Shown in pieces: positions 11,391 to 20,365 of a DNA stretch of 64,000 nt. This DNA is from Verrucomicrobiota bacterium (GTDB lineage Bacteria > Verrucomicrobiota > Verrucomicrobiia > Chthoniobacterales > UBA10450), in assembly GCA_003219175.1 (NCBI GenBank), contig QHPU01000050.1, positions 1 to 64,000 of the forward strand, read 5' to 3'. The position numbers were made by a program, and so were the translations under genes. The notes under the pieces are model-generated. The model searched no databases. It worked only from the letters and a program-made list of their open reading frames with translations, and had not been told where the DNA came from. Each line of letters opens with the position of its first letter. The stretch's first letter is position 1.

Positions 11391-11783
11391 TCAAAGTTGT
11401 TGCTGAAGCCTTTCCAGGCGGTTGCGCACGCTGCTGTCCCAAACATCGCTGCCGACACGAATCCGCATCCCACCAAGCAATCCCGGGTCGACCGCAAATT
11501 CCGTGGTCAAGTCGGCACCGTATCGTCTGCCCAGGTTGAGCGAGATTTGAGAGGCGGTTTCCGGGTCGAGCGGAGCCGCGGTCTCGATCCTGGCATGACG
11601 TTTCTCCGCTTCAAGCCGAAGCAAGCGTTTGTAATACTCGACGATCTTAAGATAATTCCGCGGCTTCTTCGCCAGAAGCGAATCGACAACCGAACCGATC
11701 CGCCCGCGATCGAGCTGCCCATCGGTAAAACTCACGCGCAACATCTCGCGCGCGATTTGTCGAACTTCCTTTTTAACCTGCAT
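11391..11783 (-). CDS. atpH: F1Fo ATP synthase subunit delta (short form)
   Basis: Operon position; C-terminal LGRRYGADLTTEFAVDPGLLGGMRIRVGSDVWDSSVRNRLERL matches delta/OSCP C-terminus. Confidence 0.88.
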   Translation of the reverse strand: MQVKKEVRQIAREMLRVSFTDGQLDRGRIGSVVDSLLAKKPRNYLKIVEYYKRLLRLEAEKRHARIETAAPLDPETASQISLNLGRRYGADLTTEFAVDPGLLGGMRIRVGSDVWDSSVRNRLERLQQQL

Positions 11784-11802
11784 CCTGTTGTCGTTATCTA
11801 AG

Positions 11803-12378
11803 CTAGGCGGAAAGTGTTCGCGTTGCTTCCTCCTGCAAGCGTCGCTGATCGTCCGAAGTTAAAACTTTGCCGGTGACTTTCGCCGTCGTGTCCACCACCA
11901 GCCTACCCAGTTCGCGTTTTAGCTGCGCCATCGTCCGCTCGTGTTCGATCGCACTGGCTTCGCGTGCCTTGGCCACAATCTGCTCGGCCGCGGCAATCGC
12001 TTCCTGTTGTTTGCGCTCGGCCAGGTGCCCGGCGCTAGTGCGCGCTTCGTCGATCATCTTTTGCGCTTCGTCATTGGCTTTCGCCAAGATCTCGGCATGA
12101 CGCTGCTCGGATTCCGCCAATTGTTGCTTGATCTTTTCGGCGTTCAACTGTGCCTGCGCGATTTGTTGCCGCCGCTGTTCCAACACGGCAAGGATCGGTT
12201 TGTAGGCGAAGCGTTTGAGCAAATAAGCGACGATGATGAAGCTGATGACCTGCGAAAAGAACAGCTTCGGATCCCATCCGAAGGTGTCGGCTGTATCGCG
12301 CAATGTGTCCATCGCGCTGCCGCCGGTGGTTGCGAGGAATAGTAGGGCCATAACTGTGTCATTAGCCGGATTAGCCAA
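11803..12378 (-). CDS. atpF: F1Fo ATP synthase subunit b
   Basis: One TM helix followed by a long charged coiled coil (ILAVLEQRRQQIAQAQLNAEKIKQQLAESEQRH). Confidence 0.93.
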   Translation of the reverse strand: MANPANDTVMALLFLATTGGSAMDTLRDTADTFGWDPKLFFSQVISFIIVAYLLKRFAYKPILAVLEQRRQQIAQAQLNAEKIKQQLAESEQRHAEILAKANDEAQKMIDEARTSAGHLAERKQQEAIAAAEQIVAKAREASAIEHERTMAQLKRELGRLVVDTTAKVTGKVLTSDDQRRLQEEATRTLSA

Positions 12379-12400
12379 ATGCCGCCGGCTGCGTTCTTAT

Positions 12401-12613
12401 TTAGCGCACCAAGTAGAGTGCGTAGAAGACAATCGCCTCTGTCAAAGCGATCGCCAGAATGGCGTGGACTAGGACGGGCGTAAAGGCACCTGGGTTGCGA
12501 CCAACGGCCGTGGTCATACCCAATCCTGTGAGACCGATGCCTATGCCAACCCCCATCGCGGCCAGGCCGACATGAATGCTTCCGTTAATTTCTGCCAGTA
12601 GTGGTAGTATCAT
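12401..12613 (-). CDS. atpE: F1Fo ATP synthase subunit c
   Basis: 70 aa two-helix proteolipid with GRNPGAFTPVLVHAILAIALTEAIVFYALYL. Confidence 0.95.
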   Translation of the reverse strand: MILPLLAEINGSIHVGLAAMGVGIGIGLTGLGMTTAVGRNPGAFTPVLVHAILAIALTEAIVFYALYLVR

Positions 12614-12661
12614 ATTTTGTCTTGTTAGGTTTTAGCGATTTAGTTTGCGATCGCCGAAAGT

Positions 12662-13597
12662 TCAATGCGCTTCTTCCCCGGGACTGTGTTGCGCAATCAA
12701 GAGAGTGAAAATAGCGGTCAATAACATGAAAACGAGGGCCTGGACAAATCCGACCAGGATTTCCAGGAAGTAGAACGGAATCGGGATTAACCACGCCAGG
12801 GCCGGTACCATGTGTGACATAGCTTCGAGAATGCTTTCGCCGGCGAAAATATTTCCGAAGAGACGGAAACTCAGTGAAACCGGCCGAAATAGAATCGAGA
12901 TGATTTCCAGCCAACCGACCAAAAAGAAGACGACCACCATCAGTATTTTGAGGACACCGGAAGTCTCGCCTTTGGGGCCAAACAGGTGCATCAGGAATCC
13001 TCCAATACCATTAGCCTGAAGAGCCCAGATGAACCAGAGGACAAAGAAAATAAGGGCCATGGCCGAAGTCATATTGAGGTCGGCGTTGGCGCCGCGCAGC
13101 AGCGGTCGCTCGATGTGAAACGCACCGCTGGCTGGATCGGCCTGTCCCCAGCCGATGGTTCCGACGCCGGGAATTAGGCCGAACCAGTTTGCGAAGAGAA
13201 TGAAAATGAAAATCGTGGCGAAGAACCAGAATGTTTTCTTCACCAATTCAGGGCCAATAATTGACTCAAGAAAATTATAGAGGCTTTCCACCAGCCACTC
13301 CCAAAAGTTTTGCGCACCGCTGGGAATAGTTTGGATATTGCGAGTTGCGAGCTGAGCAAAAATAATCACCCCGAGGGCCACAACCCAGGAGACCAGAATT
13401 GAATTGGTGACGGGGAAATTCCCGATCTGGAACAGAGGCACAGCCTTGAGGGAGAGCGTTTCGTGCTCTGCTGATTCGGCCGCCTCAGCCAATGTGGGCG
13501 CAGTCAGAAGGCCAATCGCGCAAAGAGCGATCAGTGTCCTTCGAAGCAAATGGCGATGCGGGAACATTGAGTGTGTCTGAAGCAAACGAAAACCCAA
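12662..13597 (-). CDS. atpB: F1Fo ATP synthase subunit a
   Basis: SLSFRLFGNIFAGESILEAM and FVQALVFMLLTAIFTLLIAQHS; first gene of the operon. Confidence 0.95.
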   Translation of the reverse strand: MGFRLLQTHSMFPHRHLLRRTLIALCAIGLLTAPTLAEAAESAEHETLSLKAVPLFQIGNFPVTNSILVSWVVALGVIIFAQLATRNIQTIPSGAQNFWEWLVESLYNFLESIIGPELVKKTFWFFATIFIFILFANWFGLIPGVGTIGWGQADPASGAFHIERPLLRGANADLNMTSAMALIFFVLWFIWALQANGIGGFLMHLFGPKGETSGVLKILMVVVFFLVGWLEIISILFRPVSLSFRLFGNIFAGESILEAMSHMVPALAWLIPIPFYFLEILVGFVQALVFMLLTAIFTLLIAQHSPGEEAH

Positions 13598-13687
13598 TTT
13601 ACCTGGAGGGAGACCTGCTTAACGGTCCCGCGCTCGACCCTGGGCGCTTGCCGCGCTTACCAAAGCCGCTTTCCTGCGGATGACAAG

Positions 13688-14908
13688 TTATTTCGCGACG
13701 GCACTTTCGATCAGCGGCGCTGGCAGTTCCACCTCCCCCAGACTCGGTTCGCGCGCCATACGCCTGTCACATACTTCTTCGTAAATCCGTTCCAGTTCGC
13801 GAATCGTCATTTCCTGATCGAAATTCTCCCCCACCGCCTGGCGGGCGGCGGCACTAAAACGCGCATATATTTCGGGTGAATTCGCCAACGCCACCATCGA
13901 GCGGCCAAGACTTTCGGTGTCACCCTCGTCGCTGAGAAACCCATTGAGGTTTTCCGTCACGGCTTCGGGAATCCCGCCATGCCGGGTGGCGATCACCGGC
14001 AGACCCGTTGCCATCGCTTCGAGAACCGAATTTGGCACCCCCTCCTGATCCTGATCTGGCTGGGTTTCGCTCGGATGAATGAAAATGTGGCTCCGTGCGT
14101 ACAGTTCGCGCAGATCCGGCTGGCTGAGAAAACCGCAGAAATGCACCTTGCCGGCAATGCCGAGTTCTTGTGCCAAGGCTTCCAGGTCCGATTGCAGTGG
14201 TCCTTTCCCGGCAATGATGAATTCAGAATTCGGGAATTCCTTAACGAAAATAGCGAAGGCACGAATGGCCGATCCGACGCCTTTTTTGTCGATCAATCGG
14301 CACGCCTGCAGAATTTGCCAGCGACCGTCAGTCGGAAATTCCCGCCGCACGAAGGAAAATTCGTGGAGCGGAATCCCGGTACGATTGATCCGAATCCTTT
14401 CGCGTGGACAACCGAATCCGATCAGCCTGTTTGCAAGCGATCGGGAACGAGCCAACACGACCGGGACTGAGTCGAAGAGAACGCGCAGTTTTCCGGGATA
14501 ATTCTCCATCTTCTTGTTAAGCGCGACGTCGGCGCCATGGAAAGAGACCAGGCAAGGCTTATTCCATGCGCGGATGAATGGAAGCAGATGCACTCCGGTA
14601 TGTCCAAAGTAAATGTGCATCATGTCGGCACCACGCCGGCCGAGAATGGAAACGAGCATCTGATATTCGCCGCGATAAATGAGCGGCGGGCGGCGTTCGA
14701 CGAACTTCATCCAACCGTGACGTAGTAAATTGCGGTGTGGTCGCGGAATTCGTTCGATATCGTCAAAGCGAAAGCGTCTGGGGTGCTCTACCTTCTTTGT
14801 CATAACGAAGGTCTGGGAGCGTCGAAGGGATGTTACTTGTCGGTAAATGTGTAGCATCTCCGGCTTCAAAAAGGTGCTGCAATAACTGGCAACGATAAGT
14901 TTAGCCAT
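13688..14908 (-). CDS. Glycosyltransferase family 4
   Basis: HPSETQPDQDQEGVPNSVLEAMATGLPVIATRHGGIPEAV. Confidence 0.88.
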   Translation of the reverse strand: MAKLIVASYCSTFLKPEMLHIYRQVTSLRRSQTFVMTKKVEHPRRFRFDDIERIPRPHRNLLRHGWMKFVERRPPLIYRGEYQMLVSILGRRGADMMHIYFGHTGVHLLPFIRAWNKPCLVSFHGADVALNKKMENYPGKLRVLFDSVPVVLARSRSLANRLIGFGCPRERIRINRTGIPLHEFSFVRREFPTDGRWQILQACRLIDKKGVGSAIRAFAIFVKEFPNSEFIIAGKGPLQSDLEALAQELGIAGKVHFCGFLSQPDLRELYARSHIFIHPSETQPDQDQEGVPNSVLEAMATGLPVIATRHGGIPEAVTENLNGFLSDEGDTESLGRSMVALANSPEIYARFSAAARQAVGENFDQEMTIRELERIYEEVCDRRMAREPSLGEVELPAPLIESAVAK

Positions 14909-14946
14909 GGAAGACCGCTGAGTGTCTGCGAACTCGCCTCTCTTGT

Positions 14947-16137
14947 CTAATGGTTAATTGTTATCGGTTTCAATCCTGGTTCAACTGGTTTCGAACCGTG
15001 ATCGATCCATTCCTTTAACAATCGTTTGAGCTCCCTCATTCCGTCTCCTCTTTTTGCCGAAATCGGTACAATCGCGCGGTCCGGGAACCGTTTTTTGAAG
15101 TCGCTTAAATTTTTCGCCGCCTCCGGCAGGTCCATCTTATTAGCCACGACAAACCACGGTCGTTCTGACAAACGCGCATCATAGAGACTGATTTCGCGGC
15201 GCAGCGATTCCAGATCGGCAATCGGAGTGCGCCCTTCGCTCCCGGCCATGTCGAGGACAAAAGCCAACAAACGAGAACGGGTAATGTGCCGAAGAAAATC
15301 ATGACCAAGTCCAAGATTCCGATGTGCCCCTTCAATTAAACCGGGAATGTCGGCAACAGTTGCCCGCCGGTAATCATCGAGCTCCACCACACCGATCACG
15401 GGATGCAAAGTAGTAAATGGATAGGGAGCAACCTTCGACCGCGCGGCGGAAATTTGTCGGATTAATGTCGACTTGCCTGCGTTAGGATATCCGACAAGCG
15501 CCGCATCAGCGATGGAGCGCAACTCGAAAAGAAAATGTCCGCTTTCACCCTTGCCCCCATCGGTATACTCGCGCGGAGCGCGGTTGCGCGAGCTTTTGAA
15601 ATGCACGTTACCTTTCCCACCGGCGCCTCCCTTACACAGAACGAACTCCTGCCCATCGCGCGTGAGATCCGCGATCATATCAATTGCGGATTGGTCTGGG
15701 ACTGATCGATCACCGGACAATCGAACCGCTTCAGATTCAATATCTCCGCCATCGACAGAATTTCGAATCCTACCTGGGGAATCTGATTGCTCGCCGGCAA
15801 TCGGCAATCCGCAATCCCCACTCCGCAATTCATAAGCGATCGTTCCAATCGGGACCTTGACGATTTTGTTCGGCGCATTTTTGCCATGCATCTTTTTCCC
15901 GCGACCGTGTCCGCCATTTTTCGCCTTAATAATAGGCTCATACAAAAGGTGGGCCAGATGGTCGGTATGTTGATCGGCTCGGAGGATAACGTTGCCACCC
16001 CGTCCACCATCCCCTCCATCAGGTCCGCCCTTGGGCACAAATTTCTCACGTCGAAAGCTGACACACCCGCGCCCGCCTTTTCCGGCTTGTGCAAAAACTT
16101 TGATGCGATCGACAAACATTTCATCGCAAACTGCCAT
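14947..16137 (-). CDS. obg: GTPase Obg/CgtA with an atypical insertion in the Obg domain
   Basis: FVDRIKVFAQAGKGGRGCVSFRREKFVPKGGPDGGDGGRGGNVIL; GYPNAGKSTLIRQIS; VADIPGLIEGAH. Confidence 0.95.
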   Translation of the reverse strand: MAVCDEMFVDRIKVFAQAGKGGRGCVSFRREKFVPKGGPDGGDGGRGGNVILRADQHTDHLAHLLYEPIIKAKNGGHGRGKKMHGKNAPNKIVKVPIGTIAYELRSGDCGLPIAGEQSDSPGRIRNSVDGGDIESEAVRLSGDRSVPDQSAIDMIADLTRDGQEFVLCKGGAGGKGNVHFKSSRNRAPREYTDGGKGESGHFLFELRSIADAALVGYPNAGKSTLIRQISAARSKVAPYPFTTLHPVIGVVELDDYRRATVADIPGLIEGAHRNLGLGHDFLRHITRSRLLAFVLDMAGSEGRTPIADLESLRREISLYDARLSERPWFVVANKMDLPEAAKNLSDFKKRFPDRAIVPISAKRGDGMRELKRLLKEWIDHGSKPVEPGLKPITINH

Positions 16138-16256
16138 CGCATTCTAACGCTGTCATCCCGAGCGACTGCGAGGATCTCTCAGGCGATGAGATTTTTACTA
16201 TCGAATTTGCTTCCTGTTCTTCTATAAATCCTGTTTATCGTTAGTCGGAAATTACG

Positions 16257-16493
16257 ATGAAAGGCCGCCAGCAAGGCCGGCCCACAAAATGGGTGACGGC
16301 AACAATGAAGGAACACGTGGCTGTTGGTAAGCCGGGAGTAAAATTTGAAGTATGGGAAAAGTGGAAAAAGAATCGGCGTAAGCTTGGCACCCTAACCGTC
16401 ACGGTGGGTGGGTTGCGCTGGCGGCCGCACAAAGGAAAACTCTCAAAGCAGTTAAGCTGGGATACTTTCGCCGAATGGTTCGAGGAGGAGTGA
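16257..16493 (+). CDS. Small basic hypothetical protein
   Basis: 78 aa ORF, coherent composition (VGKPGVKFEVWEKWKKNRRKLGTLTVTVGGLRWRPHKGK...). No opposing annotated gene. Confidence 0.6.
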   Translation: MKGRQQGRPTKWVTATMKEHVAVGKPGVKFEVWEKWKKNRRKLGTLTVTVGGLRWRPHKGKLSKQLSWDTFAEWFEEE

Positions 16494-16703
16494 GTTGCAT
16501 TGGAAGCGCGAATGATTCCCATATCGTGTCATCTCGAGCGCTAGCGAGGGATCTTCCAGTCGATCAGGGATCACACGAGCAAGGATGCGCATGATCGATT
16601 GAGAGATTTTTCGCCGTCTAATGTGGCTCAGGAGGACAACGCGCCTTACCCGAACTGAGATTCGCTGAGCTACGCGCACACCGCTATCAGTCCGCAACAG
16701 CCT

Positions 16704-18098
16704 TCAATCTGGTAGGTTTACCATTTCGTGAATTTGACCGCGCACTTTGCTGCTCTCATACCGCCGATCGTTCTCATGTAGTACCATCGGCATCCCGTAA
16801 CGCGGGTTCATCGTGATGCGCACAACGCGATCAATTTGCGCGCCCCGTACCACCTCGAAGCGAAACTTTTGCAGCATGATGGCGAGCGAAATCTTCAAAA
16901 CCTGAATGGCAAACATTGCGCCGACACATGCGCGTGGCCCGGCACTAAACGGCATGTATTCATATTGTGTCGGATCGACCTCACGCCAGCGATCGGGCCG
17001 AAAGCGCTCCGGTTCCGAGTAAATCTCCGCCAAATGATGGGTGAGAAAATGACTGCAAATTACGCGCGCCCCATGGCTGAGCGTCAGTGAACCCATCGGA
17101 ATCTGATCTTCGTCAGCGGCGCGGATTGTGAACGGCACTGGCGGCAAGATCCGCATGCTTTCCTTGATGACGCGGTCGAGAAAAGAAAGCCGGGGGAGTT
17201 GTTCGCGGGTGGGCGCGTCGCCACCAAGCACGCGGTCAAGCTCATCCATCAGTTCACGCATGATGGTGGGATGTTGCGCGAGAAGGAACATTGTCCACGT
17301 CAACGTGCTGGCGGTAGTCTCAAAACTGGCGCCGAAGAGAATCGTCGCCTGACCCACCAGCTCCATGTCGGTCATGCCACGATTTTCATCATCGCGCGCC
17401 TGAATCAGGATTGAAAGCACATCGGTGCGATCGGACGAATCGCGCCGGCGTTTTTCGATCAACCGAAGGATTTCCTGCTCGACCAACTCGGCATGTTTCA
17501 GCAGCCGATGATACGGCGTCCCGGGAATGTTGACCGGAAAGAACCAGACCGGTCCGGAAAAGTTGCGACGCGCCCAAATCTCCAGCAAATGGCCGATGCG
17601 ATAGGCATCAGTCGCTTCGTGACCAAAAAGCACCGCACTGGCGATTCGCAATGTAACCGCGCGCATATCGGCGTAAACATCGCGTGCGCCTGGTTTCCAT
17701 TGCCCGATCGCTTCCTTCGCCAGCTCAACCGTGAGGTCGTGATAACCGGCGACTGCTTTCTTGTGAAACGGTGGCAAAATGAGCTGGCGTTGCTGTTTGT
17801 GCTGCGGACCATTCATTCGCGTGAGACCAAAACGTATTCGGCGCTGCGCCGAATTGTTCGGGCCGTGAATGAATTGACCGGTGGTTCGAAATTTCGCCGG
17901 ATCGCCAAGAACCTGGCGATTAAATTCGGGTCCAATAGCGAGGACGTGCAGCTTGGTCGGTTCACCAAACGCAATCGGCCCGAGGGCGACCAGGCTTCCG
18001 TACTTTTGCTGCAGCTCGCGCATGCAGCCGATCGGATCACGGAAAAAGTGAACGTATTCGCGCGCCGCGTGCGCACCGGTAAGGAGATTCTTCTTCAT
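16704..18098 (-). CDS. Cytochrome P450
   Basis: GASFETTASTLTW I-helix, ESMRILPP ExxR, FSAGPRACVGAMFAIQ haem loop. Confidence 0.96.
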   Translation of the reverse strand: MKKNLLTGAHAAREYVHFFRDPIGCMRELQQKYGSLVALGPIAFGEPTKLHVLAIGPEFNRQVLGDPAKFRTTGQFIHGPNNSAQRRIRFGLTRMNGPQHKQQRQLILPPFHKKAVAGYHDLTVELAKEAIGQWKPGARDVYADMRAVTLRIASAVLFGHEATDAYRIGHLLEIWARRNFSGPVWFFPVNIPGTPYHRLLKHAELVEQEILRLIEKRRRDSSDRTDVLSILIQARDDENRGMTDMELVGQATILFGASFETTASTLTWTMFLLAQHPTIMRELMDELDRVLGGDAPTREQLPRLSFLDRVIKESMRILPPVPFTIRAADEDQIPMGSLTLSHGARVICSHFLTHHLAEIYSEPERFRPDRWREVDPTQYEYMPFSAGPRACVGAMFAIQVLKISLAIMLQKFRFEVVRGAQIDRVVRITMNPRYGMPMVLHENDRRYESSKVRGQIHEMVNLPD

Positions 18099-18115
18099 CA
18101 GCGGAGCGGATTAGA

Positions 18116-18445
18116 TTAACCCGCTCCGTCTGCGGGAAAGTCAACCATTTCCCGGATTTGTCTCATTCGGCGCAACGCCGCGTCCGCCTTGGCCTCACCC
18201 GTATGGTCGGCGACCAACACCGGCAATAACGGCAACTGGTGGCGCCGCCGTTTCATCGCTGTGCGGTGGAATTCCGGGCCGATGGCAAAGAGCAAAAGAT
18301 CGCGCGGTTGTTTGAACTTTACCCTACCGAGTGCCGTGACCGGACCATATCGTTGATATAGCCGGCAAATAGTTGCCACCGGATCAAAAAAGAATCGCAG
18401 GTATTCGCGCCCGGCTGCCAGTCCGGTAACTTGCGTCGCCTTCAC
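18116..18445 (-). pseudogene. Cytochrome P450 remnant, N- and C-termini joined by an internal deletion
   Basis: N-part TGLAAGREYLRFFFDPVATICRLYQRYGPVTALGRVKFKQPRDLLLFAIGPEFHR parallels the intact P450 TGAHAAREYVHFFRDPIGCMRELQQKYGSLVALGPIAFGEPTKLHVLAIGPEFNR. C-part RQIREMVDFPADG parallels GQIHEMVNLPD. Haem loop, ExxR and I-helix are missing. Confidence 0.85.
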
Positions 18446-19731
18446 CGCAACTTCGAGGGCCCCGCGGCAATCGGAGAGATCGTTTGCGCCTGCCCGATCC
18501 CACCACGAATGAGCGATTCGTAGAGCGCTTTGGTTTCTTTCGCGATCGCGCGCCAACTGAATTTCTCTTCCGCTCTCAACCTTCCAGCCTTGCCGAAGCC
18601 CAGCCGCAGCTTTTCGTCTTGCATCAATTCGTTGATTTTAACCGCCAAATCACGCGCGAATTTTTCCGGATGAAGCGGCTCGAACGGACTTTCCTTCATT
18701 TGCGCAACCGGCACAAGAAAACCGGTTTCACCCTCTATCACGACTTCCTTAATCCCCCCGACTTTGCTGGCGACAACGGCCGTTTCACACGCCATCGCTT
18801 CCAGGTTAATGATGCCAAACGGTTCGTAGATCGACGGACAACAGAAAACTCCGGCGTGCGAATAAAGTTGGATCACACTTCGTTTATCGAGCATTTGATC
18901 GATCCAAATGATGCCGTCGCGGGCACGCCGTGCCTTTTCCACCGCGGTCTTCATTTCCCGGGCAATTTCCGCCGTATCGGGCGCGCCGGCGCAGAGCACA
19001 ACCTGGAAATTTTTATCCATGAACTCAATGGCATGGACGAGATGAATAATTCCCTTTTGATGGGTAATGCGTCCGACGAAAAGAAGGTAAGGTTTTTCCG
19101 AATCAACGCCGAATTTGCGCAGGGCATCGGTCGATTTGGTCGGGCGATATTCTTCGAGATCGATGCCGTTATAGATCACGTGCAGGCGTTCGTCTCGGAC
19201 ATTGAATAGCCGCGCGATGTCAGCCTTGGTCTCCTTTGAAACGGCGATGACGGCGTCTGCCATCTCCAAAGCGGTCTTCTCGACCCAGAGTGAAAAATCG
19301 TAACCGCCTGCGAGCTGTTCGCGTTTCCACGGCCGCAATGGCTCGAGCGAGTGCACCGTGATGACTAGTGGAATTCCGTAATTTTTTCGCGCCAGAATTC
19401 CACCCCAGTGAGTGTACCAAGTATGACAATGCACAACCTGGGCGTCGACACCGGCGGTGTTAAAAGCGGTGCAACGTTGGACCGCGCCAAGGGTGGAACG
19501 CAATGGCTTCGGGCAATGAAACCGGGAATCGTCCAGCTGAAACCCACGAATTGTTAGCCGCCCAGATTTGCCCTTCTGGTCGCCAAAACAGCGGACTTCC
19601 ACATCCATTAACCGGGCGAGCTCATGCGACAAATACTCGACGTGGACGCCGGCTCCCCCGTAGGTATGCGGCGGATATTCATTAGTCAGCAAAAGCACTT
19701 TCACGCGCGTCTGTAGTAGTCGTACCGACAA
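18442..19731 (-). CDS. glgA: Glycogen synthase-like GT4 glycosyltransferase
   Basis: VLLLTNEYPPHTYGGAGVHVEYLSHEL; YNGIDLEEYRPT; CPSIYEPFGIINLEAMACETAVVASKVGGIKEVV. Confidence 0.8.
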   Translation of the reverse strand: MSVRLLQTRVKVLLLTNEYPPHTYGGAGVHVEYLSHELARLMDVEVRCFGDQKGKSGRLTIRGFQLDDSRFHCPKPLRSTLGAVQRCTAFNTAGVDAQVVHCHTWYTHWGGILARKNYGIPLVITVHSLEPLRPWKREQLAGGYDFSLWVEKTALEMADAVIAVSKETKADIARLFNVRDERLHVIYNGIDLEEYRPTKSTDALRKFGVDSEKPYLLFVGRITHQKGIIHLVHAIEFMDKNFQVVLCAGAPDTAEIAREMKTAVEKARRARDGIIWIDQMLDKRSVIQLYSHAGVFCCPSIYEPFGIINLEAMACETAVVASKVGGIKEVVIEGETGFLVPVAQMKESPFEPLHPEKFARDLAVKINELMQDEKLRLGFGKAGRLRAEEKFSWRAIAKETKALYESLIRGGIGQAQTISPIAAGPSKLR

Positions 19732-19809
19732 AACACGGCAAGTCCGGTTGCGCCTTTAGGGCACTAAAAGTCCGAAACTCTCGTTTACGGCCGCCGCTAA
19801 TTCGGGTCG

Positions 19810-20235
19810 CTAACTTCTCACTTTTAAGAGCAGCACCGGCACTTCCACGGCATGCCGTACCTTGTCCACGGTCGCGCCATAAAGAATGTCGCTGATGAAA
19901 CGGTGGCCATGGGTGGTCATAGCAATCAGGTCAACATCCTTTTCGCGGGCCAGCTTAATAATCTCGTCGGACGGTTCGCCAAGGGCGAGAACGGCGTCGC
20001 AGATAAAGCCATCATCGATCAATTCGCGTTGTCGTTCTTCCAAATACACGCGGTCCTGTTTCATTTCTTCGCTTTCGGCCAGTTTCAACTGATTAAAATT
20101 TCGCGCCACCCAGCCGTCGGCAACATGGACCAACAGAATTTTCGCTCCTGCCATCCGCGCAAGCGGCTTGATGTGGCCGAGGATGGTCTCGTCGGCAGCG
20201 CTGTTTTCAAGTGGGATGAGAATGCGCTGATACAC
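19810..20235 (-). CDS. Universal stress protein (UspA family)
   Basis: MYQRILIPLENSAADETIL...DVDLIAMTTHGHRFISDILYGATVDKVRHAVEVPVLLLK. Confidence 0.93.
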   Translation of the reverse strand: MYQRILIPLENSAADETILGHIKPLARMAGAKILLVHVADGWVARNFNQLKLAESEEMKQDRVYLEERQRELIDDGFICDAVLALGEPSDEIIKLAREKDVDLIAMTTHGHRFISDILYGATVDKVRHAVEVPVLLLKVRS

Positions 20236-20236
20236 G

Positions 20237-20365
20237 TTAAGAATGACGAAGGTCCAATGTCGAATGACGATTTAATTCCGAATGATGAAGGCTAAAGCCG
20301 CCAATTTTACGGCGCTCATTTTTGGACATTGTTTCGTCGTTCGTCATTCGGATTTCGACATTTAC
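20237..20365. repeat. Dispersed repeat 'AATGACGAA..TCCAATG...ATTCGGATTTCG.CATT', copy 1
   Basis: Ends shared with the element at 34199-34300. Confidence 0.6.

Noticed and set aside
12401-12613. Possible Na+-type ATP synthase c subunit
   Set aside because: The ion-site region reads ALTEAIVFYALYL without the E-S-T/Y pattern and Gln known from Na+-binding c-rings; it looks H+-type.
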